This document shows, in pieces, positions 50,056 to 59,420 of a stretch of DNA of 64,000 nucleotides. Below the pieces are notes generated by a model. The model searched no databases. It had not been told where the DNA came from and was given only the letters and a program-made list of their open reading frames with translations. A program made the translations under genes and the position numbers. Source of the DNA: Streptomyces sp. A2-16 (GTDB lineage: Bacteria > Actinomycetota > Actinomycetes > Streptomycetales > Streptomycetaceae); the NCBI RefSeq assembly GCF_018128905.1, contig NZ_CP063808.1, positions 8,680,001 through 8,744,000 of the forward strand, in the 5' to 3' direction. Numbering within the stretch: position 1 is the first letter of the stretch; each line of letters begins with the position of its first letter.

Positions 50056-51402
50056 ATGACCGTCAACGGCTCTGACGACGTACTGCTTGTCCACGGCGGA
50101 ACCCCGCTGGAGGGCGAGATCCGTGTCCGCGGTGCGAAGAACCTCGTACCCAAGGCCATGGTCGCCGCCCTGCTGGGCAGCGAGCCGAGTCGACTGCGCA
50201 ACGTTCCGGACATCCGTGACGTGCGTGTCGTACGCGGTCTGCTGCAACTGCACGGGGTGACGGTCCGTCCGGGTGAGGAACCGGGCGAGCTGGTGATGGA
50301 CCCGACGCATGTCGAGAGCGCCAACGTCGCTGACATCGATGCCCACGCGGGTTCCTCGCGGATCCCGATCCTCCTGTGCGGCCCGCTGCTGCACCGCCTG
50401 GGCCACGCCTTCATCCCCGGCCTCGGCGGCTGCGACATCGGCGGCCGGCCCATCGACTTCCACTTCGAGGTGCTGCGGCAGTTCGGCGCGACGATCGAGA
50501 AGCGCGCGGACGGGCAGTTCCTGGAGGCGCCGCGGCGGCTTCGGGGTACGAAGATCACGCTGCCGTACCCGTCGGTGGGCGCGACCGAGCAGGTGCTGCT
50601 CACCGCGGTCCTCGCCGAGGGTGTCACCGAGCTCTCGAACGCGGCGGTGGAGCCGGAGATCGAGGACCTCATCTGCGTGCTGCAGAAGATGGGCGCCATC
50701 ATCGCGATGGACACCGACCGAACCATCCGCGTCACGGGCGTGGACCGGCTCGGCGGCTACAACCACCGCGCCCTGCCGGACCGTCTGGAGGCCGCCTCCT
50801 GGGCGTCCGCGGCGCTGGCGACCGAAGGCAACATCTACGTCCGCGGCGCCCAGCAGCGCTCGATGATGACGTTCCTGAACACCTACCGGAAGGTGGGCGG
50901 TGCCTTCGAGATCGACGACGAGGGCATCCGGTTCTGGCACCCCGGTGGCCAGTTGAAGTCCATCGCGCTCGAAACGGACGTGCACCCGGGCTTCCAGACG
51001 GACTGGCAGCAGCCGCTGGTGGTCGCCCTCACGCAGGCCACGGGACTGTCGATCATCCACGAGACGGTGTACGAGTCCCGCCTCGGCTTCACCTCCGCGC
51101 TCAACCAGATGGGTGCTCACATCCAGCTGTACCGCGAGTGCCTGGGTGGCTCGAACTGCCGCTTCGGCCAGCGCAACTTCCTCCATTCGGCGGTCGTCTC
51201 GGGCCCCACCAAGCTCCAGGGCGCCGACCTGGTCATCCCGGACCTCCGAGGCGGCTTCTCGTACCTCATCGCCGCCCTCGCGGCCCAGGGCACGTCCCGC
51301 GTCCACGGCATCGACCTCATCAACCGCGGCTACGAGAACTTCATGGAGAAGCTCGTCGAGCTGGGCGCGAAGGTCGAACTGCCGGGCAAGGCACTCGGCT
51401 AG
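50056..51402 (+). CDS. murA: UDP-N-acetylglucosamine 1-carboxyvinyltransferase
   Basis: A 448-aa enzyme that transfers enolpyruvate to UDP-GlcNAc, the first committed step of peptidoglycan synthesis. The catalytic Cys is kept (GLGGCDIGGRP, Cys126), so fosfomycin sensitivity is expected in principle. Lys28-Asn29 (RGAKNLV) is also conserved. It is monocistronic, with a strong bidirectional terminator after it. Confidence 0.95.
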   Translation: MTVNGSDDVLLVHGGTPLEGEIRVRGAKNLVPKAMVAALLGSEPSRLRNVPDIRDVRVVRGLLQLHGVTVRPGEEPGELVMDPTHVESANVADIDAHAGSSRIPILLCGPLLHRLGHAFIPGLGGCDIGGRPIDFHFEVLRQFGATIEKRADGQFLEAPRRLRGTKITLPYPSVGATEQVLLTAVLAEGVTELSNAAVEPEIEDLICVLQKMGAIIAMDTDRTIRVTGVDRLGGYNHRALPDRLEAASWASAALATEGNIYVRGAQQRSMMTFLNTYRKVGGAFEIDDEGIRFWHPGGQLKSIALETDVHPGFQTDWQQPLVVALTQATGLSIIHETVYESRLGFTSALNQMGAHIQLYRECLGGSNCRFGQRNFLHSAVVSGPTKLQGADLVIPDLRGGFSYLIAALAAQGTSRVHGIDLINRGYENFMEKLVELGAKVELPGKALG

Positions 51403-51420
51403 CCGCAGCAGTCATACGAA

Positions 51421-51466
51421 CGCCGATGGGGCGGTCACCCGAGTCCGGGTGACCGCCCCATCGGCG
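51421..51466. terminator. Terminator after murA
   Basis: A perfect 20-bp stem (CGCCGATGGGGCGGTCACCC with its complement) with a 6-nt loop, 18 bp after the murA stop. It also faces the convergent hup gene. Confidence 0.9.
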
Positions 51467-51475
51467 TTGTGCTGA

Positions 51476-51515
51476 GCGCCCCGAAAGGGCGCGGGGAACT
51501 GCGCGACCAGCCACG
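51476..51515. repeat. Streptomyces intergenic repeat element
   Basis: A small hairpin GCGCCC-CGAAA-GGGCGC followed by GGGGAACTGCGCGACCAGCC. I recognise this sequence as common in intergenic regions of many Streptomyces genomes; its role is unknown. Confidence 0.6.
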
Positions 51516-51571
51516 GCGATCCCGTCAGCCGAAGGACGGCCCGCAGTCACCCGGCGCTCGAAGCGGAGCGC

Positions 51572-51853
51572 TTACTTGCCCTTGGCGGCTTCCTTGAGCT
51601 TGCTGCCCGCCGAAACCTTGACGCTGTAGCCGGCCGGGATCTGGATCGGGTCGCCGGTCTGCGGGTTGCGCGCGGTGCGAGCGGCACGGTGGGTGCGCTC
51701 GAAGGTCAGGAAGCCGGGGATGGTGACCTTCTCGTCACCCTTGGCGACAATCTCGCCGACGGTCTCGGCGAACGCGGCCAGAACGGCGTCGGCGTCCTTG
51801 CGGGTCACCTCGGCGCGGTCGGCCAGCGCGGCCACCAGCTCACTGCGGTTCAT
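51572..51853 (-). CDS. hup: HU-type nucleoid protein
   Basis: A 93-aa DNA-binding HU protein (short form, without the lysine-rich tail of HupS). MNRSELVAALADRAEVTRKDA and the DNA-binding arm TARNPQTGDPIQIPAG are diagnostic. It is probably the vegetative HupA. The longer frame upstream of the ATG is not conserved. Confidence 0.95.
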   Translation of the reverse strand: MNRSELVAALADRAEVTRKDADAVLAAFAETVGEIVAKGDEKVTIPGFLTFERTHRAARTARNPQTGDPIQIPAGYSVKVSAGSKLKEAAKGK

Positions 51854-52181
51854 GTTGTTACTCCCGTGTTCTTCTTGCCGTTGGGGTGTGCCTCGCGGCG
51901 GTGCCGCACACGAGGCACAGCGAAGCCGATGCGCTCGCGCCCAGGGACGCATCCTGCCCCTACCTGCTGCGGGAAAGCCAATCCGGCACCCGTAGGACTC
52001 GCATGAACACCCTAGGGGGTCACACGAACAGAGGCCTGGGCGTGGCGCCACCCTAGAGGGTGCCGCGAAGCGCCCGGTTCCGCGACGCGCCGGGCCGAAG
52101 GACCGCCGTGGCGATCCTCACAGCCGAACAAACATACGACGCCCACTGTAGACGCGGGGCCGGGGCCCCCGCCCGCTGGCC

Positions 52182-53597
52182 CTACGCCGTCGCCCCCGCG
52201 GCCTTCGCCGCGTCCCGCACCGCCCCGGCCACCGCGCCCGCGACCTTGTCGTTGAAGACGCTCGGGATGATGTAGTTCGGGTTCAGCTCGTCCTCGGTGA
52301 CGACGTCCGCGAGGGCCTTCGCGGCCGCGAGCATCATCTCGGTGTTGACCGTGCGGGACTGGGCGTCCAGCAGACCGCGGAAAACACCCGGGAAGACCAG
52401 CACGTTGTTGATCTGGTTCGGGAAGTCGGAGCGGCCGGTGGCCACGACGGCCGCCGTCTGACGGGCGACCGCCGGGTCGACCTCGGGGTCGGGATTCGCG
52501 AGCGCGAACACGATCGCACCCTCGGCCATGGCGGCCACGTCGTCGCCGTCCAGGACGTTCGGGGCCGAGACACCGATGAAGACGTCGGCGCCGCGCACGG
52601 CCTCCTTCAACGTCCCCGTCAGGTTCTCGAGGTTGGTGTTGTCCGCGATCCACCGCAGCGCCGAGCCGGGAGCGGCGTCGACGAGGTCCTCGCGGCCGGC
52701 GTGCACGACACCGTGGATGTCGGCGACGACGGCGTTCTTGACGCCCGCGGCGATCAGCAGCTTGAGGATGGCCGTACCGGCCGCGCCGGCACCGGACATG
52801 ACGACCCGGATGTTCTCAATTGCCTTGCCGGTGACGCGAAGTGCGTTCGTCAGGGCGGCGAGGACGACGATCGCGGTGCCGTGCTGGTCGTCGTGGAAGA
52901 CGGGGATGTCGAGGGCCTCGCGCAGCCGGGCCTCGATCTCGAAGCAGCGGGGCGCGGAGATGTCCTCGAGGTTGATGCCGGCGAACCCGGGGGCGATCGC
53001 CTTGACGATCTCGACGATCGCGTCGGTGTCCTGGGTGTCCAGGCACAGCGGCCAGGCGTCGATGCCGGCGAACCGCTTGAAGAGGGCCGCCTTGCCCTCC
53101 ATGACCGGCAGGGCGGCCTTGGGGCCGATGTTGCCCAGGCCCAGCACGGCCGAGCCGTCCGTCACGACCGCAACGGAGTTGCGCTTGATGGTGAGGCGGC
53201 GCGCGTCCTCGGGGTTCTCGGCGATCGCCATGCACACGCGGGCCACGCCCGGGGTGTAGATCATGGAGAGGTCGTCACGGTTGCGGATGGGGTGCTTGGA
53301 CTGCATCTCGATCTTGCCGCCGAGGTGCATGAGGAACGTACGGTCGGAGACCTTGCCGAGCGTGACGCCCTCGATGCCGCGCAGCTCCTCGACGATCTCG
53401 TCGGCGTGCGTGGTCGAGCTGGCCGCGATCGTGACGTCGATCCGGAGCTTCTCGTGACCGGACGCGGTGACGTCGAGGCCGGTCACCGAGCCTCCGGAGG
53501 ACTCCACGGCGGTGGTGAGCTGCGAGACAGCGGTTCCGCTCGCGGGCACCTCCAACCGGACCGTCATCGAGTAGGAGACGCTGGGCGCCGTTGCCAT
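52182..53597 (-). CDS. NAD(P)-dependent malic enzyme with N-terminal ACT domain
   Basis: A 471-aa malic enzyme. Residues 1-80 form an ACT-like domain. The catalytic region has SMIYTPGVARVC, KRNSVAVVTDGSAVLGLGNIGP (cut here for length), FHDDQHGTAI and the NAD loop VVMSGAGAAGTAI. It decarboxylates malate to pyruvate, linking the TCA cycle to anaplerosis. ACT domains usually bind small effectors, so allosteric control is likely. Confidence 0.93.
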   Translation of the reverse strand: MATAPSVSYSMTVRLEVPASGTAVSQLTTAVESSGGSVTGLDVTASGHEKLRIDVTIAASSTTHADEIVEELRGIEGVTLGKVSDRTFLMHLGGKIEMQSKHPIRNRDDLSMIYTPGVARVCMAIAENPEDARRLTIKRNSVAVVTDGSAVLGLGNIGPKAALPVMEGKAALFKRFAGIDAWPLCLDTQDTDAIVEIVKAIAPGFAGINLEDISAPRCFEIEARLREALDIPVFHDDQHGTAIVVLAALTNALRVTGKAIENIRVVMSGAGAAGTAILKLLIAAGVKNAVVADIHGVVHAGREDLVDAAPGSALRWIADNTNLENLTGTLKEAVRGADVFIGVSAPNVLDGDDVAAMAEGAIVFALANPDPEVDPAVARQTAAVVATGRSDFPNQINNVLVFPGVFRGLLDAQSRTVNTEMMLAAAKALADVVTEDELNPNYIIPSVFNDKVAGAVAGAVRDAAKAAGATA

Positions 53598-53929
53598 GGC
53601 CGACTTCCTCTGCTTTCACCTGCGGAGCTGTATGCCGTCCGATGGTCGCACCTACTGCCGGGTAGGCGTTAGCCGCCCTGGATTGCGAACGTTTTGTTCA
53701 TGTGGTCGTGCATGAGAAAGAGGCCCACGTCACATGGACGTGGGCCTCTCATCAGCCAAGTGGCACCGACCCGCCATGCTCGCCTCGCGGCAAGTGGTCC
53801 CTCTGAGGGACGAAGGTTGGGCCCGGGGGCTTGGATCGGGCCGGTGCCACATCCAGGCTAACAAACAGATCCCGTAAGGCCATTCCCGTCTCGACAGTTC
53901 ATCGGGATCAGTCCCTGAGAGTCATCGGA
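53598..53929. other. Intergenic region between malic enzyme and helD
   Basis: 332 bp containing the helD terminator and, near 53695-53700, a TTTTGTTCA-type A+T-rich patch that could be part of the malic enzyme promoter. A 20-bp tandem duplication lies at its right edge. No gene is seen. Confidence 0.55.
53720..53748 (-). terminator. Intrinsic terminator of helD
   Basis: GAGGCCCACGTC/GACGTGGGCCTC, a 12-bp perfect stem with a 5-nt loop. On the minus strand it is followed by TTTCTC, the nearest thing to a T-tract in the window. Confidence 0.85.
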
Positions 53930-53942
53930 TCAGTCCCTGAGA
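53900..53942. repeat. Tandem duplication at the helD stop
   Basis: CATCGGGATCAGTCCCTGAGA at 53900-53920 is repeated as CATCGGATCAGTCCCTGAGA at 53923-53942, 22-23 nt apart. The second copy includes the helD stop codon and last codons. Confidence 0.85.
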
Positions 53943-56365
53943 AGGTCCGGGACACCCTGGGTGTCCGGCTGGTCGCGGTCCCCGGAGACCACGGTCAGCT
54001 GCTGGGTCGCCCGGGTGAGGGCGACGTACAGCACCCGCAGCCCGGCCGGCGACTCGTCCGCGATCTCCGCGGGCGACACGACGACTGTGGCGTCGTACTC
54101 CAGACCCTTGGCCTCGAGACTGCCGAGCGCCACCACCCGGTCGCCGAGTCCGGCGAGCCAGCGCGCGGCCTCCTCGCGGCGCTGCATGGCGACGACGACG
54201 CCGACGGTGCCGTCGACGAGTTCGAGCAGGCGTGCGGCCTCGGCGCGGACGGTCTCCGCCAGGGACCGGCCCACGGCGACGAAGCGGGGCTCCACGCCGG
54301 TGGACCGTACGGCCCTCGGGGACTCGGAGCCCGGCATGGCCAGTGCCAGCACCTTCGCCGCGAGGTCGGCGATCTCGGAGGGGTTGCGGTAGTTCACGGT
54401 GAGCTGGAAGCGGCGGCGGGGGCGGGTGCCGAGGGCCTCGTCGCGGGCCTCGGCGGCCTCGTCGGGGTCGGACCAGGAGGACTGGGCCGGGTCGCCGACG
54501 ACCGTCCAGGTGGCGTGCCGGCCGCGGCGGCCGACCATGCGCCACTGCATGGGCGTGAGGTCCTGGGCCTCGTCGACGATGACGTGGGCGTACTCGACGC
54601 GCTCCTGGGCCAGCCGCTCGGCGCGCTCGCGCTGGGTCTCCTCGCGGACCGGCATCAGCTCCTCCAGGCCGGTGAGCTGGTCGAGCGGGTCGAGCTCGCG
54701 CCGTCTCTTCGGGCGGGCGGGGACGCCGAGGACCGCCTGGAGCTCGTCGAGGACGGCGATGTCGTGGACGGAGAGGCCGTCGCGTCGGAGCGAGCGGGCG
54801 ACCCTGCGGACCTCGCCGGGGTTGAGGATGCGCCGGGCCCAGCGGCCGAGCCGCCGCTCGTCGGCCATGGCGGCGAGCACGTCCTTCGGGGTGAGCTCGG
54901 GCCACCAGGCGTCGAGGAACTCGATGAAGCTGTCCTCCGAGACGATGTCCTCGTCGAACGAGGACCGCAGCTCGGCGGCCAGCTCCGGATCGGTGTGCCG
55001 GGACCCGGCGCCCGACCGCGCCCACAGCGCGTCGAGGAGCAGTTTGCGGGCCCTGGGGCGCAGCAGGTTGACGGGCGCGGTGCCGCTGAGGGCGTTGCGG
55101 CGGATGCGTTCCAGCTCGTCCGCCTCCAGCTCCAGCCTCCGCCCGAAGGCGACCACGCGCAGGCGGGTGGGGGGTCCGGACTTCGGGGATACGGCGGTAG
55201 CGGCGCCGTTCCCGCCCCCGGCACCGTCGTCGGGATCACCGGAGTCACCGAAGGCGAGCTGCCCGGAGTCGGAGGACCGGCCGGGGGCCCGGCCGGGGGC
55301 CCGGCCGGAACCGTCGGCGCCCAGTTCCAGCGCTCCGCGCGCGGCCTTCCGCAGCACCTTCAGCATCCGGTACGACCCCTTGGCGCGGGCGACGGCCGGG
55401 GAGTCGTACAGGGTGGCCTCGACGCCGTCGACCAGGGAGCCGATCGCGCGGATGGCGACCTGGCCCTCCTCGCCGAGGGAGGGCAGGACGCCCTCGGTGT
55501 ACGCGACCAGCAGGGGGGTGGGCGAGACGATGAGGATGCCGCCCGAGTAGCGGCGCCGGTCCTGGTAGAGGAGGTACGCGGCGCGGTGCAGGGCCACGGC
55601 GGTCTTGCCGGTGCCGGGTCCGCCCTCGACGTAGGTCACGGAGGCGGCGGGGGCGCGGATGACCAGGTCCTGCTCGGCCTGGATGGAGGCGACGATGTCC
55701 CGCATGGTGTGACTGCGGGCCTGGCCCAGTGCGGCCATGAGGGCGCCGTCGCCGATGACGGGCAGCTGGTGGCCGTCGAGGAAGGCCCTGAGCTCGGGGC
55801 GCATGAGGTCGTCCTCGACTCCAAGGACCTTGCGGCCCTTGGAGCGGATGACCCGGCGTCGTACGACACGCCCGGGATCCACCGGAGTGGACCTGTAGAA
55901 GGGGGCTGCGGCGGGGGCCCGCCAGTCGATGACGAGGGGCGCGTACTCGGAGTCGAGGACTCCGATCCGGCCGATGTGCAGGGTCTCCGCGATGTCCGCG
56001 GTGTTGTCGTCCCGTACCGCGCCTTCGGCGGGTTCCACGGCGGTGTAGGCGCCGTCGGGACCCTTCTTGCCGTCCTTGCCGAGGAGCAGGTCGATCCGGC
56101 CGAAGAGGAAGTCCTCGAACTCGTTGTTGAGCCGGTTGAGGTGGACGCCGGCCCGGAAGACCTGGGCGTCCCGCTCGGCGAGCGCGCCGGGTGTGCCGAC
56201 CTGGCCACGCTTGGCCGCGTCGTTCATCAGGAACTCCGCCTCGTGGATCTTCTCCTCGAGGCGCCGGTACACCCGGTCCAGATGTTCCTGTTCGACGCTG
56301 ATCTCACGGTCCCGAACCGAGTCCTGAACCGAGCCGACCGCAGTTGGTTGAGCCTGAGCGGCCAC
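53930..56365 (-). CDS. helD: HelD-like UvrD/Rep superfamily 1 helicase
   Basis: An 811-aa ATPase. A coiled-coil N-terminus (about 20-80) precedes Walker A GPGTGKTAVAL (249-255). Walker B/DEAQD is within AHVIVDEAQDLTPMQW, and motif VI is VLYVALTRATQQL. HelD proteins bind RNA polymerase and free it from stalled or inhibitor-bound states; some confer rifampicin tolerance (HelR). A repeat GRAPGRAPGR lies in the linker near residue 355. Monocistronic with its own terminator. Confidence 0.92.
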   Translation of the reverse strand: MAAQAQPTAVGSVQDSVRDREISVEQEHLDRVYRRLEEKIHEAEFLMNDAAKRGQVGTPGALAERDAQVFRAGVHLNRLNNEFEDFLFGRIDLLLGKDGKKGPDGAYTAVEPAEGAVRDDNTADIAETLHIGRIGVLDSEYAPLVIDWRAPAAAPFYRSTPVDPGRVVRRRVIRSKGRKVLGVEDDLMRPELRAFLDGHQLPVIGDGALMAALGQARSHTMRDIVASIQAEQDLVIRAPAASVTYVEGGPGTGKTAVALHRAAYLLYQDRRRYSGGILIVSPTPLLVAYTEGVLPSLGEEGQVAIRAIGSLVDGVEATLYDSPAVARAKGSYRMLKVLRKAARGALELGADGSGRAPGRAPGRSSDSGQLAFGDSGDPDDGAGGGNGAATAVSPKSGPPTRLRVVAFGRRLELEADELERIRRNALSGTAPVNLLRPRARKLLLDALWARSGAGSRHTDPELAAELRSSFDEDIVSEDSFIEFLDAWWPELTPKDVLAAMADERRLGRWARRILNPGEVRRVARSLRRDGLSVHDIAVLDELQAVLGVPARPKRRRELDPLDQLTGLEELMPVREETQRERAERLAQERVEYAHVIVDEAQDLTPMQWRMVGRRGRHATWTVVGDPAQSSWSDPDEAAEARDEALGTRPRRRFQLTVNYRNPSEIADLAAKVLALAMPGSESPRAVRSTGVEPRFVAVGRSLAETVRAEAARLLELVDGTVGVVVAMQRREEAARWLAGLGDRVVALGSLEAKGLEYDATVVVSPAEIADESPAGLRVLYVALTRATQQLTVVSGDRDQPDTQGVPDLLRD

Positions 56366-56424
56366 CGGGCCCCCTTCTGACGTGCTGGGCAGCCGTCAAC
56401 CGTACGCGAAGGGGGCCCCGGAAG

Positions 56425-57252
56425 CTACGCGTCGACCTGGACGAGCTTGTTGCCGTCGGAGTCGACGACCTCGAAGTGGTCGATCTCGTTCTGGGCCGGT
56501 GCGACCGCGCCGCCGATGTAGAGCGGCTTCTTGGACTCCGGGGTCTTGCCGTCCGGGAGGCCGTAGCCCCACTTGCCGACGGACCAGGTGGAGGCCGTCC
56601 AGCGCTCGCCGTTGGTGCCCACCGCGATCAGGGAGCACTTGAGCGGTCCCTTGACGCCCTTGAGCTCCAGGCCGAGGGAGGTGCCCCAGTTCTTCTGGGC
56701 CATGGCGACGGTCGCGCTGACGCCGGTGGAGGAGTCGGTCGCCGACACCTTGTCGGGCATGGAGTTGAAGAGCTCCTGAGGGGTGGCCGCCAGGACCTGT
56801 CCCTGCTTGGCGCCGCCGCCCGAGTCGCCGCCGCTCGCCGCCATCGCGACGAACGGACCGCCGATGATCAGCGCGGCCGCGGCCGCGACCATGTAGAAGC
56901 TGCGTCGCCGCTTCTGCGCACGGCGCTCCGCGACCTCGTCCACGAGCTTGTTCACGATCCGTGGACTGGGCTTGGCGGAGAGCGACTCACCGATCGCGGG
57001 GGTGCCGGAACCCGGCAGGTCCGCGAGGGCGGCGAGCATCGGCTCCATGCCGGCCAGCTCGTCGAGCTGCTGGGCGCACCATTCGCAGGTCGCGAGGTGC
57101 GCCTCGAAAGCGGTGGCCTCGGCGTCGTCCAGGATCCCGAGGGCGTAGGCACCGACGGTCTCGTGCTCGTTCGGCACCGGAGATCCCATCATGGAACCAG
57201 ACATACCCGAACCACCTGTGCCGAATCCCTGGTTACCCCCGTACACACCCAT
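56425..57252 (-). CDS. rsuA: Anti-sigma factor RsuA-like (ZAS family)
   Basis: A 275-aa membrane anti-sigma factor. The zinc-binding HxxxCxxC is HLATCEWC (His52, Cys56, Cys59), a membrane helix spans about residues 119-139, and the remainder is extracellular. The ATG overlaps the sigma stop (TGATG), so the two are translationally coupled. In S. coelicolor this pair is SigU/RsuA as recalled. It would hold the sigma factor at the membrane until an envelope signal frees it. Confidence 0.9.
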   Translation of the reverse strand: MGVYGGNQGFGTGGSGMSGSMMGSPVPNEHETVGAYALGILDDAEATAFEAHLATCEWCAQQLDELAGMEPMLAALADLPGSGTPAIGESLSAKPSPRIVNKLVDEVAERRAQKRRRSFYMVAAAAALIIGGPFVAMAASGGDSGGGAKQGQVLAATPQELFNSMPDKVSATDSSTGVSATVAMAQKNWGTSLGLELKGVKGPLKCSLIAVGTNGERWTASTWSVGKWGYGLPDGKTPESKKPLYIGGAVAPAQNEIDHFEVVDSDGNKLVQVDA

Positions 57253-57827
57253 CACGCCGTCACCCCCCGCTCCTCCAGTGCGAGCTTCATCGACCGCAGG
57301 GCGTAGAACACCCTCGAGCGGACGGTGCCGCTGGGAATGCCCAGCGTCTCGGCCGCCTCGTTGACGGTACGCCCCTTGAAGTACGTCTCGACGAGCACCT
57401 CCCGGTGGGCGGGGGTCAGGTCGTCGAGCGCGTCCGACAGCGTCATCAACCACAGCGCCTTGTCGATCTCGTCCTCCGCGGGGATGACCTCCAGCGGTGA
57501 CGGATCGACCTCCTGCGGCCGGGCCTGCCGGCTGCGGTGTCCGTCGATGACGATGCGCCGGGCGACCGTCACCAGCCAGGGGCGTACCGATCCGGTCGCT
57601 CGATTGAGCTGTCCGGCGTTCTTCCAGGCACGGATGAGCGTCTCCTGCACCACGTCCTCGGCTCTCTGGCGGTCGCCCGCAACCAACCGAAGGACATACG
57701 CAAGGAGAGGCCCGGCGTGCTCTCTGTACAGGGCACGCATCAGCTCCTCATCAGGTTCCGAGGGCTGGGACATGCGATGTCGGGCCCTCGATCCACGTTC
57801 ATTGGCCACGACGGAATCCTTGCGCAC
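57252..57827 (-). CDS. sigU: ECF RNA polymerase sigma factor, SigU-like
   Basis: A 191-aa ECF sigma factor. Sigma-70 region 2 is MRALYREHAGPLLAYVLRLV through EDVVQETLIRAW, region 4 is HREVLVETYFKGRTVNEAAETLGIPSGTV (broken by family blocks) with the recognition helix GTVRSRVFYAL. The GTG at 57827 was chosen because CGGAGG lies 5 nt upstream. The ATG at 57773 is a shorter alternative. Downstream rsuA encodes its inhibitor. Confidence 0.9.
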   Translation of the reverse strand: MRKDSVVANERGSRARHRMSQPSEPDEELMRALYREHAGPLLAYVLRLVAGDRQRAEDVVQETLIRAWKNAGQLNRATGSVRPWLVTVARRIVIDGHRSRQARPQEVDPSPLEVIPAEDEIDKALWLMTLSDALDDLTPAHREVLVETYFKGRTVNEAAETLGIPSGTVRSRVFYALRSMKLALEERGVTA

Positions 57828-58091
57828 GCCCACCTCCGATGTCCCGGGTTCCCCCAGTCGGTCGCTCGACGAGAGGTACGCACGCGAGGAGTTGGGTGTT
57901 CAAAGTGCGACGACAGTTTTCTTCTGAGTGACGTGACGAGACAGGACATGCGCGCACATTCCCGCCGCGCGATCTTTACATTTCCGCCACACAGGCAAGA
58001 TCGCGACTACGGCCCGTGAGGTTGAGTGAGTAAACAAGATGTAATCGAAATCACTTCGACAGCACCTCCACAGAAGGGACATAACGACCAG

Positions 58092-58676
58092 TCAGTTGCG
58101 CGAGAGAGCCGCGCGTCGACGATGCCGGGCCACTCTTTCGCGGTTCCCGCAGACCTCACTGGAGCACCAGCGCCTCCTGCGCCCCCGTGACGTGTCCAGG
58201 TAGACGATGGGGCAGTTGTCCCCTTCGCACTCCCTGATCCCGGCCCTCGCGACCGGGTCGGTCAGCAGCCCCACGGCGTCCCTGGCGATGGCCCCGAGCA
58301 GCGCCGCGCAGCCGGGCGGACCGTCCAACTCGCGCACCAGCGCACCGCCTTCACCCGGTACGGCCCGGGGGGCGGGGGGCGCGGCGCGGGCGGCGTCGTT
58401 GACGTGGGCGAGCGCGAGGTCGTAGCCGTGGCCGGGGGCGCCTCGCACCAACTGTCCGATGCATCGCCGCAGTTCGCGGAAGCCGAGGAGCCAGGAGGGA
58501 TCCGCGTGCGTCAGGTCCGTGCCCTCCGGCACCAGCCCCGAGCCGACGATCCAGGCGCCGAGCACCTCCGTCGAGTCCAGGCGTTCCTCGGGGTGGGTGG
58601 TCGCGAGGAGATCGAGACAGATCCGTCCGGCGTCGAACCGCAGCTCGTACGCGACCGTGGCCGTACCCAGTGCCAT
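58092..58676 (-). CDS. CGNR zinc-finger transcription regulator (ABATE domain)
   Basis: A 194-aa regulator. Residues of about 10-120 form the ABATE domain (FDAGRICLDLLATTH), and a C-terminal CGNR zinc finger has CEGDNCPIVYLDTSRG then RWCSSEVCGNRERVARHR. Such proteins regulate antibiotic-related or stress genes. It is divergent from the DUF1772 gene, 211 bp apart, which may be its target. Confidence 0.88.
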   Translation of the reverse strand: MALGTATVAYELRFDAGRICLDLLATTHPEERLDSTEVLGAWIVGSGLVPEGTDLTHADPSWLLGFRELRRCIGQLVRGAPGHGYDLALAHVNDAARAAPPAPRAVPGEGGALVRELDGPPGCAALLGAIARDAVGLLTDPVARAGIRECEGDNCPIVYLDTSRGRRRRWCSSEVCGNRERVARHRRRAALSRN

Positions 58677-58887
58677 GTGCCTGTCACCGCCTAGGGGTGC
58701 CCCGGTCGTATGGGGTCGGTGAGGTGCTTCGAGGCTGTGTGGGGCTGTTCCGGGGCTCCCTCTTACAGTGCCTTCCCGCCCGCGCCGCCGGAACCCCTCG
58801 TACCGGGAGCGATGCATGGACGGACACGTATGCGGCGGCGCGTCTCGGCCATGTCGGCGCGGTGGGGTGGCGCCCTTGACTTGAGAC

Positions 58888-59391
58888 ATGACACAGACCA
58901 GCAGGAGCAGCCGATTCGTCCTGGGCGCGGCCACGGCCGCCACCGGCCTGATCGCCGGGGCCTTCTACATCTTCGCGTGCGCCGTGATGCCCGCCCTGGC
59001 GCGAAGCGAGGATCGCGTCTACGTCGAGGTGATGCGCGACATCAACGAGGTCATCCAGAACCCGGTCTTCTTCCTGACCTTCCTGGGCGCACCGGTCCTC
59101 ACGGCGATCGCGGCCTGGCAGGCGCGGGGCAGGGCCCACCGACGATGGGTGTGGGCGGCCCTGGCCGCCTCCGTCCTGGCCTTCCTCGTCACCGTCGTCT
59201 TCAACATCCCCCTGAACGACGGCCTCACGAAGAACGACTCCTACGGCGCGCTCAGCGAGGAGTTCGAGGACCCGTGGGTGGCGTGGAACGTGGTGCGGAC
59301 GGTGTTGCTGACGGTGGCGCTGGGCCTGCTGGTGAAAGCGACGGGCACGGGCGGTCGGGCCGCCGGCGCGACCGGTCGGCCGACCGGCTAG
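58888..59391 (+). CDS. DUF1772 membrane protein (anthrone oxygenase-like)
   Basis: A 167-aa protein with four transmembrane helices, matching DUF1772: FYIFACAVMPALAR, FNIPLNDGLTKND, DPWVAWNVVRTVLL. Some members are noncatalytic or oxygenase-like in polyketide tailoring. A divergent CGNR regulator lies upstream. Its stop codon lies inside a 19-bp tandem duplication shared with the convergent HemD-like gene. Confidence 0.87.
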   Translation: MTQTSRSSRFVLGAATAATGLIAGAFYIFACAVMPALARSEDRVYVEVMRDINEVIQNPVFFLTFLGAPVLTAIAAWQARGRAHRRWVWAALAASVLAFLVTVVFNIPLNDGLTKNDSYGALSEEFEDPWVAWNVVRTVLLTVALGLLVKATGTGGRAAGATGRPTG

Positions 59392-59420
59392 GCGTCGGAG
59401 TACCGGCTAGGCGTCGGAGT
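59383..59420. repeat. Perfect 19-bp tandem duplication at convergent gene ends
   Basis: ACCGGCTAGGCGTCGGAGT at 59383-59401 is repeated exactly at 59402-59420. The first copy holds the DUF1772 stop, the second the stop of the HemD-like gene. Confidence 0.95.
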
